A stretch of 64,000 nt of DNA from Anadara kagoshimensis. Taxonomy: Eukaryota; Mollusca; Bivalvia; Arcoida; Arcidae. This document shows, one piece after another, positions 1 to 13,700 of this stretch (positions are counted from its first letter, which is position 1; the number at the start of each line of letters is the position of its first letter). Where the stretch lies: positions 35,886,185 to 35,950,184 of the forward strand of contig CM037874.1 in the NCBI GenBank assembly GCA_021292105.1, read 5' to 3'. The translations under genes and the position numbers were made by a program. The notes beneath the pieces were generated by a model. It had not been told where the DNA came from. It was given only the letters and a program-made list of their open reading frames with translations, and made no database searches.

Positions 1-976
1 CTGTAAACCGTGTTTTTTTAGCGGCAGTTTTATTTTAGCGCAATTGGCGATAAGAGTGTCAGCGCTAAAATAAAACTGCCGCTAAAATTACAACAAAAAA
101 AGTTCAGTACTGTACATCGCTGCTGTGACTATGAATGTGTATGGACGAACGTTAAATGGTTATATAGTCAGTGTTAAAATAATAATAGTTCTGAATGACA
201 GTGGTATGGCTTCCATCGATATACCCGCATATGATAAGTAATTAGGGATTAATTACCCAGACCCGGTAGACTGACCACCGACAAATGATGGAACACTGGC
301 ATAGCTGTTAATCAGTTAATTACTGGCCATTGTATGTGATACGTCTCCTTTTCAGGTAATTAATTTGAATTTACCAGTAGTTGGCTTCAAACATTAAAAT
401 ATTAATAATTATATCAACAAATTAGACCCGTTATGCGAAAATTGTTTATTTTTTCTGTGATGTCGGCAACATATTATAAATCCTAATTATTGACCTCTAT
501 AATGATCTAAGCGGCTGTTATCGGGGATACATCGACAATGTGTCGAAACATTTGTATTTAAAAAACAGTTGGTATTTAAATGAATAAAAACAAAATATGT
601 TATTATTGATTTAAATATTTATTCAGTAAAATGTCTAATCGATGAGAGGGCCAAATTATGATGAAAGCTTCCTGCAGACATCTGTCTGTCTAGTGACTTC
701 CTGGGTCAGTTACGGAGATTTTCTCTCAGTAAAAGTCAAACAAATTAAAACACAATTACATAGTTATTTTTATTATTTTCTTGTAACCTGGCATCCCTTC
801 TCAAATTTATTTTTTTTGACTGCAAGTTGTGGGTTTTAGGCGAGAAAATACGGTAATATAAAGAGGTATTAAACAGTTCAGACTGGAATTAATTACGCTA
901 AAATTAAACTGCGCTAATATGTTTACCAGTCATCAATCGCTAAAATAAGTATGCGCCAATATAAAGCGGTTTACAG
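1..976. mobile_element. MITE-like element, CTGTAAACCG termini
   Basis: The window opens with CTGTAAACCG, and the exact inverse CGGTTTACAG lies at 967-976, followed by TA. The left flanking TA would lie just outside the window. An inner palindrome near the left end pairs about 19-40 with 67-90 (core GCGGCAGTTTTATTTTAGCG). Related sequence (GCTAAAATTAAACTGCGC) recurs near 897-916. No transposase frame is visible, so this is a non-autonomous DNA element with an apparent TA target duplication. Shorter elements with the same end motif occur at 7032-7222 and 59406-59717. Confidence 0.6.
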
Positions 977-2151
977 TAATGCTTATAGTGTTATAGTGCA
1001 CATTTTAAAAAACACGAAAATTTAACTACACGGATATGTCTAAATTTTCTTATACCACACTAATGATGAATACATTGTATACACACAAATTAAATACCTT
1101 TACAGTATATATAAAGCCAAATCCCTTTATAATGTCAAAATTTGAACAGACAAATGATGGTGATGATGAATCTAGGTTTTACTGTGCAAGTAAATACTGG
1201 TACGGATACTTACCATCATAACAATATAAAACATCATAAAGTACACCCGTGTCCATTCACTGACATGATGTGCATAACCTTCCTACAAAGTCAGAGAAAA
1301 AAAAATCATTAGATTACATAAGTTAACGTTTACCCAAATCTTATAAACTGGCAATACAAGACACCCCTTACCCTCCCACACCTCTGGATGAAACACCTGT
1401 ACATCATATGGCTTATCTCAAAGTATTTCTGCCAGTGCCCAGTTATTTAGCATCTGGATGAAATGACCCCCATCCCCCTTATCATCACTCCCACCCTACC
1501 CAAGGGTGTTGGACACCTGTACATCAGTGTCATCACAAGGCTTACCCCCAAGTTTTTTCTGCCAGTGCCCAATTATTTAGCATCTGAAGGAAATGACACC
1601 CTTCCCCTCCATCTCCACTCCCAACCTACCAAAGGATGTAGGACACCTGTCCATCAAAAGGTTCACCCCAAAGCATTTCTCCAAGTACCCAGTCATTAAA
1701 CAACAGGTAAAATGCAGTGACATGAAATTGAAATCTTGACCTGACCATAACACACAGCCTGACAAATCTTAAATCATGAATTTACAGCCTTTATCACTTC
1801 CTCGTGTTTAGTTATTCTTGTTGATGAAAATATAAATAAGTATGCTATTACAAAATTCCAGTGAAAACACAAAACTAAAATTTCAGTTATTCTTTGATCC
1901 TATAAAATGTAACAACTGAAGGTAGATAGTTTTTCTTCCAGGCAATCCGATTTCCTTTCATTTTTCTGAACTAACTAACCGTCAGGATATGGCTGGGAAA
2001 TGTTTTGGTTGTCTTTGCATGCTTAGGTCACCCATTTAAACTACCGAAAAAGCATGGAAAATGCATCATAAAAATTTTGTTTGAATATATTTATCAATAA
2101 TTGCAAGACATAGTCATCGAAAACATAAAAAGATTTCTCCTTAAAACTTAC
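977..2151. other. TPCN1 intron 3' of last visible exon, no coding exon seen
   Basis: This stretch lies downstream of the last TPCN1 exon found, so it is probably intron; the remaining C-terminal exons were not found here. It holds a fragment of the ACAGTAAAACCT-type MITE (about 1120-1190, minus orientation) and a 125-bp tandem repeat (1372-1700). No splice-flanked frame matching the end of two-pore channels was recognised. Confidence 0.5.
1372..1700. repeat. ~120-130 bp tandem repeat, about 2.6 copies
   Basis: The motif GCCAGTGCCCAGTTATTTAG at 1431 recurs with one change at 1561 and in degraded form at 1681. Between these, ACACCTGTACATCA recurs three times. The spacings are about 130 and 120 bp. 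The C-rich tract gives short spurious frames on both strands. Confidence 0.7.
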
Positions 2152-2198
2152 CATGATTATAAACCAATTATTTACCACTGTTAGTTCAAATAAGGTAA
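2152..2198 (-). CDS. TPCN1: TPCN1 coding exon 21: second pore helix and filter
   Basis: 47 nt between ...GCTTGCAG and GTAAGTTT. With the preceding G it encodes [16 protein letters not shown], the domain II pore helix and the VNN selectivity filter of two-pore channels. It ends in phase 0. The IIS6 and C-terminal exons should follow to the left of the window. Confidence 0.93.
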
Positions 2199-5100
2199 CT
2201 GCAAGCAAAAACAAAAGTAAGTATTAAGAAAGAAAAGTATTTTTGAAAATTGACCTTAGCAGAACATAAATCAAAACCCATATCATCTCTGATTTAATTG
2301 AAGATATGAGCTCAGTGAGAGCAGAGTTGAGTTGAGTTGAATCTTAGTGTTTAACGTCCGAGTCAAGAATATTTTACTTATTTAGAGACGTCACCAGCTA
2401 TAGGCAAACGTGTGGAAATTTTGCATGTGCATTGTGGTGATTGCATTATACAGCAGGATATTTTATCTTGTGATGCCTACCGTGACACGGTACCTCATTT
2501 TTTTTAAGTTCCCATATGAAAGAACCATGACTTTTATTTTTGTAATGCTGAATGCTTGCAGAAAATACAGTAACTACCGAATTTAGGGTCTTGGGTTTGA
2601 CCCAGTTGGGGTTCGAACCCACGACCTCCCACTTACAGAGTGAGCACTCTACCAACTGAGCTACTCATGTTATCGTAAAAGGTCAAAAGCTCACTTGATT
2701 TTGATTTTTAGTATGAATACAGACCATGAAAGCGTGGCCTATCGTGTCGAGAAATATATTTTGGTATGGATTTGCAAAAATAAGTGCTGCAAAATTAAAG
2801 TAATTAACAGTACTTAAACCATACAACTGGACTCTATTTTGTTATTTATCCAGTGCTTGTGAAAAGTCTCTAGGTTTATATTCAGTGAATTTAATGTGTC
2901 TATGGTTCTTAATGACATATACTTAATTGCTTTGACTTTTGTCAAGTACAAGTTGTTCATCTATAAATTTCTATATTCCATTATGAGACAGTGGTGATTA
3001 ATTATACTAGAAACATGGTTAAGATCTTTTCAAAATCTTTATAAACCTCCCATATATCCATCCTTCACCAACCCATCCCACATCCCATCCATCTACAACC
3101 CCCATTCATCCATCCATAATTATCCAATCCCACATCCCATTCATCCATCCATAATCATCCCATCCCACATCCCATTCATCCATCCATAATTATCCCATCC
3201 CATATCCCATTCATCCATCCATAATCATCCCATCCCACATCCCATTCATCCATCCATAATCATCCCATCCCACATCCCATTCATAATCAATCCATTCCAC
3301 ATCCCATCTCATCCATCCATAATCATCCCATCCCACATCCCATCTCATCCATCCATAATTATCCCATCCCACATCCCATCGCATCCATCCATAATCATCC
3401 CATCCCACATTCCATTCATCCATTCATAATCATCCCATCCCACATCCCATCTCATCCATCCATAATCATCCCATCCCACATCCCATTCATCCATCCATAA
3501 TCATCCCATCCCACATCCCATCTCATCCATCCATAATTATCCCATCCCACAGCCCATTTCATCCATATAATCATCCCATCTAACATCCCATTCATCCATC
3601 CATAATCATCCCATCCCACATCCCATCTCATCCATCCATAATTATTCCATCCCACAGCCCATTTCATCCATCCATAATCATCCCATCCAACATCCCATTC
3701 ATCCATCCATAATCATCCCATCTCACATCCCATTCATCCATCCATAATCATCCCATCTCACATCCCATTCATCCATCCATAATCATCCCATCCCACATCC
3801 TATCTTATCCATCCATAATTATCCCATCCCACATCCCATTCATCCATCCATAATCATCCCATCCCACATCCCATTCATCCATCCATAATCATCCAATCCC
3901 ACATCCCATTCATCCATCCATAATCATCCCATCCCACATCCCATTCATCCATCCATAATCATCCAATCCCACATCCCATTCAACCATCCATAATTATCCC
4001 ATTCCACATCCCATCTCATCTTTCCATAATCATCCCATCCCACATCCCATTCATCGATCCATAATCATCCCATCCCACATCCCATTCATCGATCCATAAT
4101 CATCCCATCCCACATCCCATTCATCCATCCATAATCATCCCATCCAAAATCCCATTCATCTATCCATAATCATCCCATCCAAAATCCCATCCAGCCATTA
4201 ACATCAACAATTTATATATAAACAATCTAGTAATCTTTAAAGAACTTACCTCCAGATACCAAGATGTTATCAAAATCATTGAGGTAATAGTATCCATCAT
4301 AAAAGGAATTGTTGCTGAATTTATAGAAATCCTCAACAGTTGTGTTTCTGAAATAAACAGTGAAGATCTCAAATTAAGCTTAGTAGAGAAAATTGTAATT
4401 GTTTTTTTTAAAATGGTGTTTTACGCAGAAACCAAGATTTTTTCACTTATACTGAGCCGGTAAGTTCAGGAATGTTGGAGAAAACTGGAATGTCCTGTAC
4501 AGAGAAAACTAACAACTTTTGACAAAAACTGAAAACTCTCCATTAGGATTTGTCCAAAGTGGAATTTGAGCCTATGCAGCGAGAGGTGCTGTGATCCATG
4601 ACCTCATGCTTCAGTGCTCCAAGTAGCCTAGTAAATACTCGAAATTTTCGACCAAAAATCAGATTTTGCGACTACAAATTGTCAGAAGATCGCCATTATG
4701 TCAAATAATTTTTTTGAGTATGGCCACTACAAATCAGGAAATCCAGAAATTTTGTTCATAACATGTCCAACCTGACAAATAGTCTCGCCATCAATAATAT
4801 CTGAAAAGCACTTGAATCAAAGCAGGTGATTTTAATATAGTTCAAAGCGCATAACTGACTGTGATCTAATTTTGCATAATGGCAGCCAAACTTTTTGATT
4901 TGGGTTTTTTTTTTGCGATCAGCCTAAAGATCAGCTGCTGGCTGAAGAAAAGAAATTTCAAATGTGAATGGCTTAGTGAGTTAACGTGGCTAGAGTACGT
5001 ATCTGAAGATGTTTGCAAGTCATGTAAATCTAACCTGGGTATGGCAGGGAAAATTTTTATGCCGGCCGACTTATCAGAATTTATATCATATAGTCGTGAT

Positions 5101-7607
5101 GTCATGCAACTTACTTTCAGCTGTTTACTGATAATCAAGTTTACTGTTATTATGGACCAGGTACAAATACGAACTTTGATCAATAGATTATTTAGCATCT
5201 GTTGCACAATTAAATTATAAATAAAGACAATTAACAACTTATTTGTTTACTTTTATTTAATTTGTTTGCAAAGTAGAAAGAATGTTTATAAGGATTGGCC
5301 ACCAAGAATTTTACCTGGCGACAAAAATCTTGAAAGGGCTACTGAATTTTTTGAATTATTAGCCATGTGGCTACCAGTTTTCAAAACCTGCTTGAAGCAC
5401 TGTGCTTTAGACCATGGCCCAGAGACAGATCACACTTAGAAGGCAGATCAAACAGTTTCATTTGAACCATTTTGAATTTTATTTCTATATTTTGAATGAT
5501 CACTATGGTAGCTCAGTTGGTAGAATGATCACTCTGTATGTGCAAGGTATGGTCGACCTCAACCAGGTCTGACCAAGACTTATTCCACGACATCTACTTA
5601 AATTAAAATTCAGCTACTTTAAAATTACAGACCTTTTTAGAGGGTAGTGACTGTTCTTGGCTGGAACATAAAACCCCATTCAACCAATCAATCAATATAT
5701 TGCGAGCAAACAAGTCTATTCATAAAAGAAAACTCATTTTGTGCATCTTTGTTTTCTTCATCAATTTTAATGCAAAATCAATTGTGAATTTATACCTGCA
5801 AAATTGGAGAAAATGTACACTTTTTGGCCTTAGGAATGGGTCCAATGAGGGAGTTATTAAATATCATTTCTCTAAGACCATGTCTTTTTTCAGGTACAAT
5901 AATAAGTAATTTTGTAAACTTAATTAAATACATACTTGCAGCAATTTCTTAAATCCACATTGAGGAAGACTTCCATACCAATTATGGCAAAAAAATAATA
6001 CACTAACATTATAACAATGGCTAGGCTGAAACATAAAGACAAAAGATTCATAAATTAAAAGTATGATAAAAAAATCTTGGCATAAAAAAAACCTGACAAT
6101 TCCAGGGTTTTTATTTCATATGCATAGGTTTCAAACCCACTTAGAACAGATCAAAGTGAAAAAAAGTGTGCCAGTTCTTTGTGGAAATCCAAATATTTTA
6201 AGATGTTGATCCAAATATTTTAAGATGTTGATACAAAAAAAATAGAAAGGCCAAAATGTATTTTATAAAACCCACCTAAGGCAATACTTTGAAAGATTAA
6301 ATAAAGCTTAGTTTTTTAACGAATTTCAAAATTTAAGCTGATCAATTTTATACAAAATGTCTATCTGACAATATACAATCATTGCCCTCTAGGTATGTGG
6401 ACATCCAGAATTGTCACCCAACAGAAGGGTTGTCACCCGAGGGTGAAACTTGAACCCTTCTGAAGGGTGACAATTCTGAATGTCCACATACCTAGAGGGT
6501 ACTTATTATTTTATTATACCGAAACAAAGCTTACCATGTAAAATGACACAACAATATATAAATTTTAATTTAAATTAAATGCTGCCAGTTTGTAAACACT
6601 TTCAACCATCCCTGGGGAGGGGGGTTACGCTACTCGTCTGCATACTTTAGATTCTGCAGAATCTTGATTTACCTCTCTTTCTGTTTCCATCAAATACAAA
6701 AGTACTGTCTTCATTCTGGAAGGGACCATGGGGGACACAATGACCCTTATTTTGCCAAAAGAACCCATTGTTTGGGTCTTAGTGAGCCATATTTAACACT
6801 ACATAAATATGAATGCAAAAATATACTAGTAGATTTCGTGGTATTTTAGAAAAAAAGTTTTGGAAATGACCCCATTTTTAAAATCCAAGAATGAACACAA
6901 CAATTAAATGTTACCTTAAAAGCCTTGAAAACAAAACAAACAATGTTCCTAACACATCTCTGTATCTCTTCTTTATTTTGAATAATCTGAAAATATTAAA
7001 TTAAAATGTTTTAATATGCACATTTGAATTACTGTTAAGTGGATTTTTTTCGTGGAGTGAAAATTTCACAATTTCTGAAATCTGGCATTCGGCGTGAGTG
7101 TAATGTTTATATAACCAATATAAAATGGTTGTTTATTCTGTATATAATGATATACTAACATGTATGGTAGATACTTTCATGTGGGTAAAATCTAAAATAA
7201 GCGAAAAATTTTCCCTTTACAGTATCTAGTGATGAATGAGATGTACTAATATCCAGACCCCATAATTGCAACCCTAATACCTTTGTACCTCAATAATCTT
7301 GCTGCTAAACAGACACATGTCTTCAATGTACCCTGCTACCATATAAGTTTGCATTGTTACTTCAATTTGGCACTGCCAGTGTTGCGTTGAAATTCATCAC
7401 TGCCAATGTTGTTTTCAAATTCAATTATGCAGCTTGTTTTTATGACCAATACACATCACGACTAAGGAGACCCTGACTTGCACCATGGAGATTGTTTGTA
7501 TGAAGGTTCATGATATTTTTCTGAAGCAGCTATGAGTCATGGCTTTGACATAAATTTAAATGGACCAACAGGCATGTTGATTCTTATATATATGTACACT
7601 CAAACTC

Positions 7608-7700
<93 letters not shown>

Positions 7701-10700
7701 ACATGATGGAGCAAATTACATACCTCAAAAGTCTAAATGGTCTTAAAACTGTTATATAATAAAATGAATCTTCAAAAAATTCTCCCAGCACCCCTATCAC
7801 ACTGGTAAAGGTTACCATAAAATCAAATCTAAAAAATAAAAGATATAATGTATAATCATTAATATTTGTGGGGTTTGACTTTCATAAATTTGTAATTATA
7901 AAAATCTGAAGGAACAAAATCTAGTGGAATATTTTCATTAATATATTGAGAGGTTACAACTATAGGTGAATTGGCAGATATTTTTACCTTGTAGTGTGTT
8001 CAAGGCAATGTGTAGGGAAGTTTCTTTATTGTAAAACTGACAATTCATTTCTATTATTACTTACACAGTACGTTAGAGACCTAATATATTTTATACAGGG
8101 TTAATAAAATTCATATCAGGTGATAGTCTGCTCCAAACATACACTTACAAACCCAGCATTTATCAGGATTTGATGTCCACAGGTTCCATATATATTGTAC
8201 ACTCATGTATATATTGTACTGTGGTATGCTAGTGGCTCTGTTAAATTTATGGTGTGCAATTATGCAGATTGGAGAATATCTATAGAACTTACAAATCCCA
8301 TCCCGTGGTGAAATACTCAAATGGACCTTTGGCAAGAATTTTTAACATTGCTTCAACTGTATACACTACAAAATAAATAGTAAACAGTTGATTATGCAGA
8401 GAGATACTTGTTTTTCATAGAAATAGGATAAAGTAACACCCCAAACCATTATTCTATCATTTATATTGAGACAGTCAGTTCTGGAATGGTGGGCAAAACC
8501 AAAGTGCCCATAAAAAAATGCCTTTCTGAAAACAAACTGTAAAAAAAATTTTCTCACACTATGATCTGCCTCTGAGTGGGATTCAAATCCAAAACAAACA
8601 TACCAATCCTTGTCCAAATCACAATCCTACAGCAACATAAAAACTTTGAAACTGACAATTTAGGTTAAACATATGAACTTTCATCAGGAAAGTGAGGCTG
8701 GATGCTGGGGGAGAGTAAGCACCTTCTGTTTAGTTAGCTACACCAGCCTGTGAGAGGCAAAGTAATTCATAAGCCAATGCTTTTTTCAAACCACTCAGCC
8801 CCACTTTAATAGGTAAAATTTCATTCAGTTAATGTTAATGTAAACATATTTAATTTTGCATTGTTTTTTCCATGGTATAGAAAAATTTAGACATATCTTC
8901 ATAGTTAAATTTTTGCGTTTCTGAAATATGCACTATAACACAAATAGCATAATATAATTTTTGCTCAGTATTAATTTACGTGTAAAACAAACAACAGCAA
9001 AATAAGCGAAAATTAGTACACCATGAAAATACATTTAAAGTATGTTACTGGCATGAAGAACTGTGTTGAAATACAGTCAAATCTCTAAAGTGTTTATAAA
9101 TACCACCTAAGGGATCCATTAAAAGAGGCCTTCATGGACAAATGTATACTTGTTCAAATAATATGAACTAAGAGCAATGGGGATGACATTTTACTGGCCT
9201 TTAAGTACAGGTAGTCCTTATTTAGAGGTGGCATGTCAGGCGGGTTTGACTATGTTGTAACCATAATTCAATACTTACCACATACAAAAATAATGGAAGC
9301 CCAGGTGGCAGTAAAATTATAACTCTTAACATTAACATTTTTGACTGAAAATAAAGAAAGATTAGAAAATGAAGAAACATTGTTACTACAATGATTCAAT
9401 GAAATAAAAACATACAGTCAAACCTGTCTATAAAGACCACCCAAGGGAACCAGTAAAAGTGGCTTTTATGAGCAGGTGGCCTTTATATAGAGGTTCAAAT
9501 ACTATGAATAAATAAGAATTGGGATACACTTCTACTGGCCTTTATAAGCAGGTGGCCCTTATATAGAGGTGGCCTTTAACGCAGGTTGGACTGTAGTTGG
9601 TGTTTAATCTCACAATTATTACCCAAACTTAAATCTTGCAAACTAAATATCAGGTGTGTAAATTCATAAATCCTGAAAGTTAGGTGAAATCCCAAAGAAC
9701 AGTTTAAGAGGAGTTACCATAGTAGATAAGTTTGGTGCTGCAGACATAGGAATATGGCCACAGATGACCACGACAACAACAGATGACAATGATACCAGAT
9801 GACAGACAGTAACACCTCCAAACAAGTTACAAAAAACATAGTGCTACCTCTGTACATGTATATGGATTAGGAATTGCTTGCTCCACTAACTAAATTGTTA
9901 ACAAAGATCATATTTGTAAATAACAGAATTGACCTTAACATCTCCTATACAAGTTGTGAGTGTATAGTTGATAGTTATTACTTACTTGATAATCCCACAG
10001 TCTCGACTAGAATCCATACAAAATTTGTGGCTATAACTAAATCTGAAAGAACAAATACAGACAGATGTTAGTACTATCCTACAAGTACCTTTAATGTATT
10101 GATTACAGTAATGTACTATTTTTAATGATTTTCATGATAGTATAGTGGTGCTAGAAAGCCTGGTAGACATTGCACCACCTGGAGGAGAACCATCCAAGTA
10201 GAGCTACAGGAGATAGGATACACCTGTGGGCAAGTACAAAACATGTGGCAAAGGACAGGGACAAATGGAGGACGCTTGTTGGTGCCTTATGTCCCAGCAG
10301 GGATAAAAAGGATAAGTAAGTAATTTAAATCTACTGTAAAATTAAATACATGTACATAATGCACAAGGTAATTCATTTACATAGATTTACATAGATTTAA
10401 TTCCATGTGAATTTAACCAAATTATAATGTGATAAAATTTGTAAACAGTACATAAAATAGCAAACAGTGCAAGACACTTCAGTTGTGTAAAAAGTAAAAA
10501 TTCTGAGTACAGAGTGGATGCTTTTTTTTACTAAACACCATGAACGAGAGGCTTAAAAATAATCTGAGGTCTGAAATTTGAGTTTAAATTGTTATGACTG
10601 ATGACAAAAAGGAAGTGGGGTGGAGTATTATTGTTTAAGGACCTAATCAAGATTTAACTAGAAGTGTCCTTGAGAGTCAAAGAACCCCTGCCCCCCAACA

Positions 10701-13700
10701 TTGACATCCTGACATTGACCTTTTACTTATGCACATTAATTTGATATGCGACACATCCTCTTATGTTGATTTACATTTGTACCAAGTTAGATCAAAATCC
10801 ATCCATAGACATAGAAGATATGGAGCAGGAGTATAAAAATCACTTAAATTATTTGGTCAGTTTTGGGATGCTGGATGAAAGGAGAGGACTAAAAAAAACT
10901 TCACACTTAAAAGAAAAATAATACTTACAAATAAATATATCAAATCCAATCCAATTTATCAACGTATGAATTTCTGAAATTAAAAACACAAAATGATACA
11001 AATTAATGATTCATGGTCACTATACAATTGGAATTCACAGGGTAATTTTATTCCACCAATTTTGTCAGACTAGAGCCACAGGAATGTGAAAATATGTATA
11101 ATAAAGATAAAGATACATGCATAAGGAATCTTGTCTGCAAAACATTTCATTAAAACACAACAAAAAGAATAAAGTGAATAAAGCAATGGAGTGTCACACC
11201 CAAGTCAAGATTCTTTCATTAATATGTACAGTAAAACCTCATTATAATGCCCCTCCTCAATAACTTTGCCACCTCGCTTATCACCACACTATTTTGAAGT
11301 CCCAAAATCCATTTTGTTTATGTTTTTCTTTATGAGCCTCCCTCAATTTATCACCAAACCCCCTTTATAACACGGAAATCTGACTGAACAAATGGTGGCA
11401 TTGAAGAGGTTTGACTGTATATCGGGACAGTCAGTACAGGGATGGTTGAGAAAACCAAATTACCCAAAGAAAACCACCAACCTTTGCCAAGTGAACTGAC
11501 AATTTTCTCACAGTATGATCTGCCCTAAGCAGTGGCAGTGACAGACACTATGATCTGTCAGTTCGCACTTAAACCTGCTCTGCTCTTGAGGCCCTGAATA
11601 TCAGAAGTTGGCATAAAAAATTTGACTTGAGGAAGAGGAAAATGATGCAAGACAATTTCTGATATCTGAATTACGCGAGTAGTTAAAATAAATAACTCAT
11701 CAATCCATTCATTAAAATTTTCTATAGACTATTTCAAAAAGTGTTTCGCACAATCATTGAAGGGTATCACATGGTACACCAGAAAACCCCATTTCTTCAC
11801 TGCCGTTAAGTACCCTCGAAATTAAAACTTATATTGTTAATAACATACTTTTAAATATCACATTACAGGGATGTCTAAAGTTAGATGACCATATACCATC
11901 TTCATCATTTTTAGACTGAAAAGTAAAAGAAATAAGATATTAAAGACAAAATCTAAATGTTGAATTTACATGTAAAATATCATTATAATCCCCTCAAGTA
12001 CTATGCCACCCCACTTATTGCCTCAGTGTGTGCCAAACTTTGTCGGACCGTCGGACAAGTCCGATAAAATTACCGCTGGTCAGATAAAAATCAGATTTTT
12101 CCGGACCGTATGTCCGGTAACCAGTTCGGAAAATAAAGAGTGCCAAAAATTCGGATTTATAGTTCCGATCCAATTCGAATTTTATTATTGCCATCCGACT
12201 TCCGTTATTACAAAAAATATATACGTTCCAGGAGCTATTCCAGGGAAACCAATAAAACGGAAAGCAACAGGAGGCGCAAATTATGAAGAAAACGTGAAAG
12301 AAAATTTAAGCAGCATTGGATGGAGGGGCGACCATGGTTGCAATTTGACTAGGAGAAATGTGTAATGAAATGCACACACTGCTTTGAATTTTACGGGTCG
12401 GGAGGCACAGCACACAATAATAATTTAAAAGGCCAGAATACATTTATTTGTACTTCCATAAATAAATGTATTCTGACCTTTTAAATTATTATTGTGTGCT
12501 ACGCCTCCCTAACTTGACCCGACCCGAACTCGTTTCTCCTTGTCAAATTGCAACCATGGTTGCCCCTCCATCCAATGTTTCTTAAATTTTCTTTCAAATT
12601 TTCTTCATAATTTGTGCCTCCCGTAGCTTTCCGTTTTAAAGGAGAAAATAAGTAAATATTTACAAAACCGAATAATTGATTTCTTTTTATTGAAGAATTT
12701 TTGGTCCAGTAAAAAACTTTACGGTCTAGTAAAGTTTCTAGGTTTACCAGACCGAATGTCCATTAATCATTTTGAAAGTTTGGCACACACTGTTGCCTTA
12801 GTATTTTATATTGCCTTAGTATTTTAAAGTCCCAATAATCTATTTTTCTTATGTTTTTCATAAGCCTTCCTCAAATTCCCACTAAACCCCTTTATAATGC
12901 CAAAATTTAACTAGACAAATAATGGCTATGGATCAAGAATTTACTGTACATGTAATTTTCAAAAGAAATATATTTTCTGAAGGAGTAAATGCAAAAAATA
13001 TATATGATACTTGACTGGGGTCTAAATACCATTATTACACCCTCATTTAGCAGCTCAATAGACTGGAGCAGTCTGAAATTAAATGCCTTGCTCAAACCCA
13101 TAACTATCTAATTATGAAACCAAAGTTTTAATCCATCAGCCATGCATCTTTATACATAAAAGTATGCTTATATATGTAACAACTCTCATAGCCTAAAAGC
13201 CTAGTTCAGAAAGTTTGTCAGTTTCCTCTCTAAATTTGGATGGTTTCCTCTGGGTACTCTGATTTCCACCATCATCTGAGAACTAACCACTTCAATGTAA
13301 TCAAAAACAAACATACTAATTCATGTCCAAATCACAATCCAGAAGCAAAGTAAAAACTTTGGAACTGACAAGTTAGGTTATACACGTGAACTTCCACCAG
13401 GGAAGTGAGGCCGGGTGCTAAGTAACGGGATCTTGAATGGGGCCTAAACACAATTACTTCACTTCTCATCATTTAACAGCTCAATTGACTTGGGCAATGT
13501 CTTACTCAACTTTAAATAATGCAGCCTGGCTATGGTTCAAATTCATGACTCTTTAATCATGAAACAAAGGTCTTAATCACTTGCCCACACAAAAAAGATA
13601 TTTGATATAACATAACCTATTTATTGTTCTTACCTTCCATGTTAATATACTAACTGTATAGATCTGATAAAACTCTTCTAAGTCTAGCATACCAGTCTTA

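Noticed and set aside
3211-3706. Minus frames rich in [11 protein letters not shown]
   Set aside because: Translation of the 35-bp minisatellite in a TPCN1 intron.
4866-5237. Overlapping frames of 113 and 123 aa on both strands
   Set aside because: No domain, no splice-site support, chance openness on both strands inside a TPCN1 intron.
11117-11134. 18-nt microexon for TPCN1 (minus, ACAAGATTCCTTATGCAT)
   Set aside because: Has a good acceptor and the right length, but ends in T so that joining to exon 13 still makes TAA.
12003-12365. 120-aa plus-strand frame
   Set aside because: Lies across the end and inner arm of the hAT foldback; no protein similarity recognised.
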